A stretch of DNA of 64,000 bases from Artemisia argyi. Its lineage: Eukaryota > Streptophyta > Magnoliopsida > Asterales > Asteraceae. A program made the translations under genes and the position numbers. The notes under the pieces were generated by a model. The model did not search any database, was not told the origin of the DNA, and saw only the letters and a program-made list of their open reading frames with translations. Positions 45,248 through 57,400 of this stretch are shown piece by piece. Position 1 is the first letter of the stretch; each line of letters opens with the position of its first letter. The stretch lies in assembly GCA_030686995.1 (NCBI GenBank), contig CM060696.1:11266487-11330486 (forward strand), read 5' to 3'.

Positions 45248-45561
45248 TATTGCAAAGTACTGGTATGATTTGTTTTGAATAAAAAGTATTTTTCTCAAAG
45301 TACTGCAAGACAAACAGTACCTTACCAAAGTACTGCTTGCTGCATAAAACCAGTATAAGTCCTTTGTAAAATAAAATAAAAGTTTTTGAAGTTTAAAATG
45401 ATAAAAACAAAAGGATTTGAAGAATAAAACATGGTGTTAGTACTTGTACTGCACAGCAAACGGTAATCAACTCGCCATGTTTAACTGACAAGAAAGAGTT
45501 TGATTCATCATGAGGGTATAGCTCTGATGTGACAATCAAATCCATTTTTAGTTGACAATCA
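45248..45561 (+). other. 3' non-coding part of element E and unresolved junction
   Basis: Holds four AGTACT motifs (45256, 45299, 45329, 45439). TGTTAG at 45435 may be the start of the missing 3' LTR, but the continuation does not match 26957 onward. No gene. Confidence 0.4.
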
Positions 45562-45816
45562 AATCCTCTCATAAATGTTCTGGCATATTTCTAAGATCTG
45601 CGTACGACTCTTAAGTTTACATCTGGCGTCCTTAATGTTGAACAACCAGTGTAGAGTTATCATGTGTTCCTATGAGATCTTTTGATGAATCTCGGGGCTC
45701 TAGACTCTATAAGTGCACATTTGGTTTCCTATGCGGAGATTAGGGAGAGGTCTCCTACTTCAATATCAACCATCTCTAAGAGACAGGTCGATAGATTACA
45801 TCGGTTCCCCGTGAGA
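45562..45816 (+). repeat. 255-bp repeat, copy 1
   Basis: Matches 61694-61948 in reverse orientation with few differences and equal length. It contains the apparent first residues (MMNLGALDSISAHLVS) of the ORF that runs into element F, so that start is probably not the original gag start. Confidence 0.75.
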
Positions 45817-47615
45817 TTAACACCAAAAAACTTTCGGGATTCTGTGCAAACGATAGAACATGTCGAAGAGAGCATAATTAAAATGAAACAAAAGGATTTG
45901 AAACCCATTGATTACAACAAATTGAACAAACTTTCGGGAATTACTTTTGTTCCACAAAAAGAACCATCTGTGTTTTCCATAAAACGACCATTTTCAAAAA
46001 TGTTTTCTAAGAAAGTAATTGCTTCCAAATCTCTTTCAAAAATAGAACAAATGTCTTCTAACAACACTTTTAATACAAGTGAGGCTAGAAACATTCTGGA
46101 TGACGTTAAAAAGAGAATTCAAGAACTTCAAAATATTGTTGCTTCTAAAACTACAATCAATATTAACAACTGGCAGTCCAGTTTTCATATTGAGCAGAAA
46201 AAAGTTTTTGAAAACGAAATTACTATCCCACTGAATAACATCAGTGCGAGGGTAATCCATTTTGAACAAGCTTTCTTAAAAGAAACGGCCGACTTTGTCA
46301 AGGACCACAAATCCCTGGTAAACGAAGCTAATGATACTCGTGAAAACATGAATGTTTTGGAAAACCTAAATGATTCTCTCTTCGAAGCTGTTATGACCAC
46401 TGACATTATGTCCATCATTTTACAAACATATTCGGTTCAAGACGATGAACGACTAAGAGCTGAGACCTCCGCAATTGTTTCAAAATATGAAAATGCTCTT
46501 ATAAAGCTTGAAAAAGAAAATGTGTCATATTTTAAACAACTTGATCGGAAAAAGGAAGAATGCAAGTATGACAAACTGTCGTATGAACGTGACTTAAAGA
46601 ACATGAAAGAGCAAAATGATCTTTTGAGGGCTCAGCTTGAAAGTCAAAAAGGAAAGGGTGAGTAAACTAAGTTTGCAAAACCATTGATTTCGGAGAAACC
46701 AAATGTTTCAAACACGGTTCAAAAACCAAAAATGTCAATTTCACGGTTTGCTCCAAAAATCGATGAGAAAAAGGATTTGACAAAACCAGTCACTCCAACA
46801 CCCTTGCCCAAGAAAAGTGAAAATGAAAAGATTGTTGATAAAGGAAAAGCGGTTGTCGAAACACCAAAAGTGATAGCACCTGGCCTTTTTAGGATTAGTC
46901 CCACTAGTGCGTCTGCCTCAACATCTAAGACAAATGACAAGTGCATAAAGGCTAATTCTAAAAAATCTAGGGATGCTAAAAAGGACAACAATATAAATCC
47001 TAATGTGTGTGCCTTACCTTCTACAGGATTAGAAAGTACCTCTAGGAGCAGCAGACTAAAGCCTAGGAACAATACAAGGAACAATAGAGTCTCGCCTGTC
47101 TCTAAGAGAAGTAGCAAGAATAAAGTTGAAGATGTAGAAGAACACCCTAGGAATTTATCGCTTTGTAATAAGAGACATGTTTCATCTGAATGTAATGTCG
47201 AAAGTACTGTTTCCAATGCATATAATGACTCTGTTTGTTTAATATGCAAGAAATGTTTAATTAATGATGTTCATGATGAATGTGTTTCTAAGAATGTGAA
47301 TGTTACGCCGCTAGATCGAGATCTATAGAATGATTAGTTGCGCGATTTAGGACTACCACTATTAGTCGAATGCCTAGGAACTACCTTAAGTTTTGTATGT
47401 GGATACCAACGGGTAGAGAGTTCATTCTTCAGAATGGCAAACTAGAAGTTGTTCAAAATAAACATGTAGCAACCTTTGTAGTGTGTGATTCGGAATTTAC
47501 ACCTAACCCCACGGAACCAAATTCAAAACGGTTTCCAAATACAAACTCTTCTGTTCTTGGCAGGTTATCGAAATATGTCTTTGGATCGTCGACTCGGGTT
47601 GCTCCAAGCACATGA
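45682..47615 (+). pseudogene. Copia gag remnant (element F)
   Basis: From about 45817 the sequence is the middle and C-terminal part of a SIRE-like copia gag: a long coiled-coil (EVESYFKQLDRKKEE-type region near 46520), then a Ser/Lys/Asn-rich part and a cysteine cluster CLICKKCLINDVHDEC near 47242. The N-terminal UBN2 part is missing. TAA at 46663 interrupts the frame, TAG at 47326 ends it, and the linker to the protease continues in another frame (CMWIPTGREF, FPNTNSSVLGRLSKYVFGSS) to 47615. No 5' LTR or primer site upstream. Confidence 0.75.
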
Positions 47616-50600
47616 CCGGGAATTTAAAGCTGCTGATCAATTTCGTCTGGAAATTCATGGGAACTACACGCTTTGGAAATGATCATGTAGCAGCTATTCA
47701 GGGTTATGGAGATCTTCAGTTTGGGAATTTTTTAATCACTCGGGTTTACTACGTTGAAGGGTTGGGACACAATTTGTTTTCAATTGGGCAGTTTTGTGAT
47801 GCTGATTTAGAAGTTGCATTCAGAAGAAACACGACTTTTATTAGAAATTTGGTTGATGATGACCTCTTAACCGGTAATCGTGGAACAAACTTGTATGCAA
47901 TCGACATCAACCAAATGGCTTCTACATCACCAATTTGTCTTATGACAAGGGCAACCGAAACTAAGTCCTGACTGTGGCATAGAAGATTATCCCATCTCAA
48001 TTTCGACACGAACAATAAGTTAGCCAAAGACAACATCGTCACCGGACTTCCTAAGTTCAAATACACCAAGGAACACCTATGTCCATCATGCGAACAAGGA
48101 AAAAGTAAAAGAGCATCATATAAACCCAAAACCGTACCTAGTTCGGAAGCAAGGTTACATATGTTGCACATGGACTTATGTGGCCCAATGAGAGTTGAAA
48201 GCATTAATGGGAAGAAGTATATTCTCGTTATTGTTGATGATTATTCAAGATACACTTGGGTAAAGTTTTTGAGATCAAAAGACGAAGCACCAGGCATTAT
48301 CATCACCTTTCTGAAGCGTATTCAAGTTCTACTTCAAGCTCCAGTAAGGATTATAAGAACAGACAATGGTACAGAATTCACAAATCAAGAGTTAAGAACT
48401 TACCTCGAAGATGTTGGAATCACACACCAAACATCAGTTGTTAGAACTCCATAGCAGAATGGGGTAGTTGAAAGAAGAAATCGAACTCTTGTGGAAGCTG
48501 CTCGCACAATGCTAATTTATTCTAGTGCACCACTATTCTTATGGGCTGATGCTGTTGCCACAGCTTGTTTCACTCAAAACCGATCCCTAGTACATCCAAG
48601 ATTCAATAAAACCCCATATGAGCTAGTGAACAACCGTAAGCCTGACATCTCTTACCTTCACGTGTTTGGCGCTTTGTGCTATCCGACGAACGACAGAGAA
48701 GATCTAGGAAAGTTGAAAGCTAAGGGTGATATTGGAATCTTCATTGGATATTCAGAAAACTCGAGGGCATTCAGGGTGTATAATAGAAGAACGAAAAAGA
48801 TAATGGAGACGATGAATGTGAAATTTGACGAGATTTCATAGATGGCTTCTGAGAGATACGCTCTAGAACCCGCGCTTAATCCGATGGCTTCTAATCAAAA
48901 CGGATTAGGACCCGCACTAAACATGCGGACTTCTGGACACATCAGTTCAGGACTCGTGCCTCAAGGAGCTCAGTCAACAAACACGGATAAACCTTCAGAA
49001 CAAGAACTAGAAAATTTCTTCGAGTTAATGTTTGATGAATATTATGGTGGAACTTCGACAAATGCATCTCCACAACATTCCGCTGCACCCGCTCAAAACC
49101 ATCAACCACCACCACCATCACAGGATGCATCTACCACAATCGAAGCTGAAGCACCAACTACATCAACATCATCTACATCTACTCAAGCAACTCCAGTACT
49201 TGAAACTGAACTACCAAGAGTTGATGAGCAAAATCAAAACACTAATTTTCAAGAAGAACCTACAAATAATTCAAACGATGTTGCGTTAGAAGAAGAAGAA
49301 GTATTTGTAAACCCGTTTGCAACAGACTCTGCTGAATCTTCTTCAAGGTTACAAGAACCATCTAACACACATTCGTTACACCCAAGGTACCCTTCTACGT
49401 TTCAATGGACAAAAGACCATCCAATAGAACATGTTATTCGTGAACCTTCAAAGCCAGTTCAGACAAGGAGACAACTTGCCACCGATCTCGAATTGTGCAT
49501 TTACGTTTGCTCAATCAGCCTCAAAGAACCAAAGAACATTCGGGAAGCAATGGCAGAAAACCCTTGGATTGAAGCGATGCAGGAGGAATTTCTTCAATAC
49601 TTGTTAAATGATAGTTGGGAACTTGTTGAACGACCACTTGATAAACGTGTTCTTGATCTCAAGTGGTTGTGGAAGAACAAACTGGATGAGGAAATGACTG
49701 TAATTCGTAACAAAGCTCGTCTCGTGGCTAAAGGTTATCCACAAGAAGAAGGGATAGATTTCGAAGAATCATTCGCGCCTGTAGCTAGACTTGAAGCAGT
49801 CCGGATTTTCTTAGCCTATGCAGCTCACAAAAACATCACAGTCTATCAGATGGATATTAAGACTGCTTTCTTGAATGGAACTCTGAAAGAAGAAGTGTAT
49901 GTGAGTCAGCCAGAGGGATTCATCGACAAAGATCATCCAGACTACGTCTACAAGCTTAAGAAAGCAATTTATGGTTTAAAACAAGCTCCAAGAGCGTGGT
50001 ATGACGAACTATCATCTTTCTTGCTTAAAAACAATTTCACAAAAGGAACGGTTGATGACACCTTGTTTATCAAAAAATTCAAAGATGACATTTTGATCGT
50101 TCAAATTTACGTGGACGACATTATTTTTCGATCAACCAATCCTAACCATTCAAAACATTTTGAAAATCTCATGAAAAGTAAATTTGAAATGTCCATGATG
50201 GGGAACTAAAATTCTTTCTTGGTTTACAAATCCATCAATCCCCTCGTGGTATCTTTATCAATCAAGCTAAATATACAATAGAGATTTTGAAAAAACATGG
50301 AATGGAAAACTGTGATTCTGTTGGTACACCAATGGTCACTTCACCAAAAATAGGTGCTGACTTGTTTGGGAAACCCATTGATCAGAAGAAATATCGGAGC
50401 ATGATCGGTTCTCTCATGTACCTAACTGCCAGTCGACCAGATATTCAATTTGCTGTTTGTTTGCTAGCACGGTTTCAGGCAAAGCCTACCAAACTTCACG
50501 TCAAAGAGGTTAAAAGGATCTTTCGGTACCTACGAAGCACCATTAACATAGGACTTTGGTATCCGAAGGATTCGGGGTTTAATCTAACAGCATTTTCAGA

Positions 50601-51084
50601 TGCAGACCATGCTGGTGATCAAGTTACAGCAAAGAGTACATCAGGTGGAGCACAATTTTTGGGTGAAAAGCTAGTAAGCTGGTCGTCAAAGAAACAGGAT
50701 TGTACTGCACTATCAACCGTCGAAGCCGAGTATGTGTCTCTATCTGCGTGTTGTGCCCAAGTTCTTTGGATGCGGACACAGCTCACAGATTATGGCTTTA
50801 CTTTTGACAGAATACCTATGTATTGTGACTCAAAAAGTGCCATAGCCATCTCGTGCAATCCCGTACATCACTCTAAGACGAAGCATATCAAAGTCCGCTA
50901 CCATTTCATCAAAGAACACGTGGAAGAGGGTATTGTTGAATTATTTTTCGTTAAGACTGATTACCAACTCGCCGATCTGTTTACTAAAGCCCGTCCAAAA
51001 GAACGATTTGACTATCTAGTTCGACGAATTGGCATGCGAAGCCTAACTCCTGAAGAGCTAGAACGTCTTCTTGAATCTTCTTGA
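47566..51084 (+). pseudogene. Copia pol: protease, integrase, reverse transcriptase, RNase H (element F)
   Basis: Protease IVDSGCSKHMTG with the Asp codon at 47591. GAG-pre-integrase LWHRRLSHLNF. Integrase core Asp 48173, Asp 48362 and Glu 48470 (35 residues between the last two). Reverse transcriptase with YVDD at 50108-50119. RNase H with DADHAG, EAEYVSLS and a C-terminal CDSKSAIAISCNP. Interrupted by TGA 47969, TAG 48452 and TAG 48839 and by a one-base loss in a G run at about 50200; the last part (50287-51084) is in another frame. The order protease, integrase, reverse transcriptase is that of Ty1/copia, SIRE-like. Not functional. Confidence 0.92.
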
Positions 51085-52471
51085 AAAATGTTTTCAAAAT
51101 CGGTTCGCTGTAAATATTTCTCAAAAAACAAAATACAAAATTTGAAAAACCAACAAAAACAAAATACAAAAATATAAAATTTTCAAAAATATACAAAAAC
51201 AATATAAAATCAAAAAATCCAAAAATATTCTTCTCACGACATGTCTCTCGTATAAATCAATATTCTGTACGTTTCTAGAAATGTCATTCAAAAATGATAC
51301 GGACATGTACAGATGCTTGAACGGGAGTTCTTTAAAATGTTTTTCTAAAACATGTCGTTTCTCAAAAGTTTCTTCACAATGGCTTTCGTATACTTCAGTA
51401 CGAAACCCGGGCTTAAACGATGACTTCTGATTATTTCAAATCAAGGACTCGTACGTTCAATGATGAAATCTTTTTCAAAAAGTTCGAGTCTAAACAAACG
51501 AAAAAGACTTCAAACAAAAACTCGTTTCCAAAACAAGAATTCTTGAGCACTTTTTCAAGATTATTCAAAAGTTTTTCTCAAAATCTCTCAAAATGAGTGC
51601 TCAAGATAACTCCCTCAAAACCCTTAATTGATTTTAAAATGAGATATCATTAAGAGGAAGTACAAAAACAAAATTGTTCCGATTTCATGCAAAAATAGAA
51701 TCTGTCTTTCTCTCCAAAAGCCTTTGTAATCCGTTGATATCAAAAATATCACGATATGCTATTTTTGAGGGGGAGAAGACATGATTGAAATGTGATCAAA
51801 AGTGATTTAAGATTGTGACTGAATCTCAAAAGAGCTTGACTCAGATAGTACCAATGAATTGACGAAGATTTAAATGTCAGTAATCGAAAAGACTTGTCCT
51901 GGACGGGTAATAATTTCAAGCTAGTCTAACTAGTGATGTAAGCGTGTCTCGAATAGGACTTGTCTGGGTAGAATGTACCATATCGAGAGACTTTCTTTGG
52001 ACTTGACTAGGACGGGTAATAATTTCAAGCTAGTCTAACTAGTGATGTAAGCGTGTCTCGAATCGATCATGTTCACTGAAAGTGGATCAATTCAAAAAGT
52101 GCAAACTCCTCACGCATGTGCAAATTTCTTAAATAACTCACGAGCACATGTGAAGGGGGAGTCCTTCAAAAGAAAAGCAAAACTCTCGAAGTGTCAACAA
52201 TGTGATTTATTATCATAAACACTTTGAGAGATTTTTCATAAATTGTTTCATGGCAATTATAGGATAGTCATGGAGTTATAAGGTGACTAAGGTTAGGAAA
52301 AACCGTCCTATGATCCGCCAGAGCCGGAGGGATCTACCCAAGGACAAATCCAATAGATTAGAATTAGAAGTCCTTAGGTATGATTGAAAAAAAAAAGGAG
52401 AAAATGAGAAAGGAGAAAGAAGGGGTTGAAGAATTAAAAAGAAAAGTTATGAAAAAGGGTGAAAAGAAATA
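51085..52471 (+). other. Region downstream of copia pol with direct repeats
   Basis: No gene. A polypurine-like tract GAGGGGGAGAAG (51767-51778) may mark the start of the 3' LTR of F, but no second LTR copy is present to test it. Two exact 54-bp direct repeats lie at 51901-51954 and 52010-52063. Confidence 0.45.
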
Positions 52472-52476
52472 GCCCT
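52472..52476. repeat. Target site duplication of element C, left copy
   Basis: GCCCT, repeated at 61529-61533. Confidence 0.97.
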
Positions 52477-52998
52477 TGATGTGTGCTTATTCACACATCC
52501 TTTTTAGACCCAAAATCAGACCAAATACACGAAATACTAACCAATTATGCCATGAGAATGTGTGTTTTTGTATTTGTGTATGTGCAGGTACGGATATGTG
52601 AAAAATGAACAAAAACAAAGCAAAACCGACAAAAACGAGCATGAGATTGGAAAAGGTCAAAAGACTAAGCCGAAGAAGAAATTTATCCAAGAAAAGCCCA
52701 TAACGACAATTCTAATTCTTAAATATTCAAAGAATGACAAAAAGGGACCCTTGGTGGATGCGTGAAGTTATTGACATGAAAAATACTCCAAGTATTCACA
52801 AGTTGTCGACTTTGATCCTTTGAAGAACTAAGAAAGAGAAGTCAACTCTATTCCTCCAAGTTACTAGGTCGTTACGTTTAATATTAAGTTGTATTAGTTA
52901 CCTTTTATAATGTTTTAGGCTTGAATTTCATGTTTTGTAAAGGTCTAGAGGCTAAATGTGCAACAATGTAAAAGATAGGTGAAGCCCTAGCCCCTAGC

Positions 52999-53008
52999 CT
53001 ATATATAG
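52999..53008 (+). promoter_or_regulatory. TATA box of the element C LTR
   Basis: CTATATATAG, identical to the TATA box in the LTR of element A; second copy at 60234-60243. Transcription start expected near 53040. Confidence 0.6.
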
Positions 53009-53398
53009 AGTAGTATGCCTCATTTTTGGGGTTGTTGTTCTTCTTTTTGTTGTTTAAGTTTTTAGTAAGTTTTTAATTTTAAGTTGTTTTTATTAAGTTT
53101 TTATTAATGCTTTAATTTCTTGTCAAGTCTTATTTATTTTACTTACTCTCTTTAAAAAGCTTTACTTTTCTTAAAAGTCTTTAATTTCTAGTTGTTAAAT
53201 TCATGTTTTTATTGGTGGGATTTAAAGTTTATGGTTAAACTAGGTTGTTTAGTAATAAATTTGGTGAAAAACATTAGTTTTTAAGCTTTATTTTGGATCA
53301 AAATGGTGTTTGGTTACGGTTTTATCGAGTTAAGAATTTTTCTAAAAACTGTCGAGTTAGAGTCCTAAAAAAAAAGTGTCGAGTTTTTTTTTATGTTT

Positions 53399-53528
53399 TG
53401 CCGAGTTAGAGTTTCTTTTATGTTTTGCCGAGTTAAGTGTTTTTGCCGAGTTAAGTGTTTCTGCCGAGTTAGGTGTTTCTTTTGCCGAGTTAAGTGTTTC
53501 TGCCGAGTTAAGTGTTTTTGCCGAGTTA
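53399..53528 (+). repeat. Minisatellite of 18-21 bp units in the element C LTR
   Basis: Seven GCCGAGTTA-anchored units, with further CGAGTTA or CAAGTTA copies scattered over 53325-53710. The 3' LTR copy has eight units. Confidence 0.8.
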
Positions 53529-54279
53529 GGTGTCAGGGTCAAAATTTTTATCGAGTTTGAGTATTTTATTTTACCAAGTTTCATTTCTTTTGGCGAGTTA
53601 GCCAAGATTATCAAGTTAGATAATCGACCCCTCATCGTTTATCGAGTGAGGTTTTCTTTGTTTAATATCTAAACGAAACTCTGCCGAAATTTTCTAAAAA
53701 TCTATCAAGTTAGGATTTATTTTATAACTAGTTAGCTTCTTTTGTTTAGTCACATTATCTAGTAAACATTTTTAGTTTAAATATAAGTAGTTTTTATTTC
53801 TTTTACTTATTTCCTTTTTAATTAATCTTTATATCATTTTCATTTATAAAAAAAAAATTAAAAAAGCCAAAAATATAATTTTCCTTTTCGTTATTTTTCT
53901 TTTACATCTTTTTATTTAGTTAAAACTTAATTTGCAATCGTAGAACTAGTTTCACTTTTATTTTTATTTTTTTTATTTTTCAAATTAGTCGTGTTAAGTT
54001 TACTTACGTTTTCATTTCTCTTTCACTTTTGAGTATGTTTGTTTTATTTGCTAATGTGTTTTGCATTATTTGTTTGTTCTCTTTGTTTTAATTGCAATTT
54101 TATTCTCAATTGTAGCATAATCAAAAACCAAAACATTTCTTATATCCTCATTCTCTTCACAAGATTCACAAACCGTGTCGACAAGATCAATTCAACAGTT
54201 CGTTGGGAAAACGACCCGGGGAACATACTTTCGCCGGTATTTCCTCGGAAATACTACTAAAAAGAATCGAATCAAATTT

Positions 54280-54297
54280 TGGCGCCGCTGCCGGGGA
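54280..54297 (+). other. Primer binding site of element C (tRNA-Asp type)
   Basis: TGGCGCCGCTGCCGGGGA, five bases after the LTR. The leader then contains a run of 25 A (from 54370) before the gag ATG. Confidence 0.93.
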
Positions 54298-54475
54298 ACC
54301 GTTGTTAAGATTTCGTCGATCGTTTGTTTGATTTGTGTTTTGAAGAACCTTCCTTTGGAAGTTATCGCTTAAAAAAAAAAAAAAAAAAAAAAAATTAAAG
54401 CAAACCAAACAAACAAAAAGATTTTCTTTTCAAATTTATTTTCCTTTTTCTTTCACTTTTGTTTCTTTTAAGTGT

Positions 54476-57400
54476 ATGATCACACGTTCACGGTCGAGAT
54501 TAATCGATAATTCTCCGACCATACCGAACCAACGTTATCGTAGATGTCGTAAACAAGCTTACGTACCCGAGTTACGTACTCTTGTTGAAACACCCATCAC
54601 CGAGATGGCCGATCAACGTACTATGCAAGAATTGCTCCAGTGTCCCACCGAGGGATACGGGGACGCAATTGTTTTACCACCAATTCTTTCCGATAATTTT
54701 GAACTTAAGACTGGATTAATTCAACTTGTCACATCTAAACAATTTCAAGGTTTTGAAAGAGATGATCCTCACGCACACATCCGATGGTTTAATAAGTTAA
54801 CTTCAACAATGAAATTTAAGGATGTCCCTCACGATGCTATCAAATTGATGTTGTTCCCATTTTCACTCGAGGGTTCAGCCCGGATTTGGCTTGAAAAAGA
54901 ACCTCCTCGTTCAATTCACACATGGGAAGAACTCGTCTCGAAATTTGTTAATCATTTTTTTCCACCGTCTAAAACGACTAATCTTAAGAATGATATAACT
55001 AATTTTCAACAACGTTTTGATGAAAGCTTTGGTGAGGCATGGGAACGATTTAAGGATCTTCTTCGAGGGTGTCCTCACCATGGTTTCTCCGAATTGCACC
55101 AAATCGACACGTTTTATAACGCTTTGACTCAAAACGATCAAGATTCGTTAAACGCAGCCGCCGGTGGCAATATCTTGAATCGTAGGCCAATTGATATTTT
55201 AACGATCATCGAGAACAAATCTAAGGTTCCGACTTCTCGTAACAAACCGAATGTTTCGAAAGTGACTTCTAGTACTCCTTCTTCTTCGTCGGCCCAACCA
55301 TCAGAAATGGCCGGACTTACCGATGCTATCTATCTTATGATGAAAGAGTTTAAGTCTCAGATCCAAAAACCCGAACCTGTTAAAGCCGTTAATGAAAAAT
55401 GTGTGATTTGTGGTGGGCCTCATCCGTATTATGATTGTCAAGCCACCGATGGCCAAGTTTACAATGCTAACGTTGCTGCCGTAAACTACAATCCAAACCA
55501 AGGTTTTCGTTCTAACCAAACAAGTCCACCTGGGTTTCCACCCGTGCAAACCAATCAAAACCGTTATCCTCAAACTAACCAAGGTTATCAAAACCAAGGT
55601 TACAATCAAAACCGTGGAACCAATTTCAACCAAGCTCCAAATCATCAAAATTATCAAGTCCCTCCACCCCAACAAGTTTATCAACCACCACAACAAGTGC
55701 AACCTTCTCCTGATTTTACTAATTATATGCAAACAACCGATGTTAGCATACGAGCAATGCAGAATCAAATTAACAACATGAAGGTTGACTTTCAGAAAGA
55801 GATCGACACATCCATAAATCGACAAACAAATGAGCTGAAGCAAATGATGAGCAGTTTTATGCAGATGAATCAAGCGTCGACATCTGGTACTCTTCCAAGT
55901 AATACAATACCAAACCCGAGAGGCGACGTCAAGGCGATCACGACTCGCAGTGGTGCTATATATGAATCCACGGTTCCGACTACCTCTTCTTCTCCTCCTC
56001 CGAAAGTAGTGGATCGTGAGACCGAGGTGACAAAGGACCCGGTACCTCCTACTAATAACGGAGGTACTGAAAACGTCCAACCTCCGGTTGTCCAAATGTC
56101 AAAAGATAAAGAGAAAGTCGTTTTTGAAAAGAATGATAAATACAAGTCAAAATTGCCATATCCATCACGATTTAATGATGAAGAGCTCCGTGCAAAATCT
56201 AAAAAACAAATGGAAAAGTTTCTCGATATTTTTCAAAAATTGCACTTTGATATCAGTTTCATGGATGCTCTTGTTTACATGCCAAAATTTGCCTCAACGT
56301 TCAAAAATCTCATAAGCAATAAAGAGAAATTGCTCGAATTATCCGAAACACCGATAAATGTTCAATGCTCCGCTATTCTTCTCAAGAAGCTTCCCGAGAA
56401 GCTTGGAGATTCGGGAAAGTTTCTCATTCCTTGTTCGTTGAAAGATCAAGAGGTTTGCAAAGCCCTGGCCGATTCAGGTGCAAGCATTAACCTTATGCCG
56501 TTTTCGATCTATAAACAACTTGGAATGGGAGAACTTAAACCGACACGAATGACTTTAGAGCTTGCTAATCGTTCGATTGCTCATCCAGTTGGAATCGCGG
56601 AAGATGTTTTTGTCCAAGTAAACTCATGTACTTTTCCGGCCGACTTTGTCGTGGTTAATTTTGAACCTGATCCGAGAGTTCCTCTTATACTAGGGCGACC
56701 GTTTTTACGAACCGCAAAGGCCCTAGTAGATCATTTTGAGGATACTCTAACTTTACGACATGATGATGATATAATGATTTTTAAAACCGATGCTCCAAAA
56801 TCAAACAAGTATTCTGTAAAAAGCATTGATGTTTGTGATTATACTTTTGATGATTTTGTGAAAACGTTTGTCTCCGACTCTTCCCCATCATTTCCTCCGA
56901 CTAAGGAACATGATTTCATTTTGGAAGAGATCGAGGCCTTTCTTGCTAATGATTCGATTTCACCGGAAATTGATCATTCCGATTTTGACATGGAGGGAGA
57001 TATTCTTTTGATTGAAAAGTTATTAAATGCAGATCCCAACCCGTCCCTCCCTCCATTGGACCTTAAAATGGCCGATTTTAAAGAAGTTAAACCGTCTATT
57101 GAGAATCCTCTGGAGCCCGAGCTCGAGGAAATTTTACCCGACTTTGAGAGTTTTTCGTTTGATACGACTAAAGAGATAACTGGCAATCCCACTTATCATC
57201 ATGATTCTTACCCGACTTATGAAGTTTTTAACTTTGATATCGATCACTCGGAAGAGACGAGTCGTGGCAGTACCACTTCTCATGATTTTATCTCTCTTCC
57301 GGAGTATGAGTCATTTTGTTTTGATAAGTTTGAATGTGAATTTGAAAAGTTTTCTAATCCAGAATATGAAAATTTCAGTTTTGATCTTGAAGTTGATCAT

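Larger units (their letters stand above)
26951..45434 (+). mobile_element. Element E: copia element with gag and extra ORF but no pol
   Basis: 5' LTR 26951-27509, initiator-Met primer site, gag pseudogene, antisense ORF, divergent promoter-like region, and an extra ORF split by element D. No integrase, reverse transcriptase or RNase H lies between gag and the extra ORF. A convincing 3' LTR was not found: TGTTAG at 45435 resembles the LTR start but the following bases do not match. The right end is therefore provisional. Confidence 0.7.
52477..54274 (+). repeat. 5' LTR of element C (1798 bp)
   Basis: Starts TGATGTGTGC, ends CGAATCA. Terminal hairpin 52478-52499, TATA box 52999-53008, and a minisatellite of GCCGAGTTA units (53399-53528). 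The short repetitive ORFs across the minisatellite are artefacts of the repeat. Confidence 0.95.

Noticed and set aside
45435..45561. 3' LTR of element E
   Set aside because: Only the first six bases (TGTTAG) match the 5' LTR; the rest does not align.
46719..47249. 176-codon minus-strand ORF opposite copia gag
   Set aside because: Shadow of the Ser/Lys-rich gag part.
52562..52765. 67-codon Lys-rich ORF at the start of the element C LTR, repeated at 59797-60000
   Set aside because: LTR sequence; duplicated only because of the LTR.
53376..53672. 98-codon ORF with AELSV repeats, repeated at 60528-60926
   Set aside because: Translation of the CGAGTTA minisatellite in the element C LTR.
55301..56095. 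264-codon minus-strand ORF opposite element C gag
   Set aside because: Shadow of the gag ORF in a Gln/Asn/Pro-rich region; no domain.
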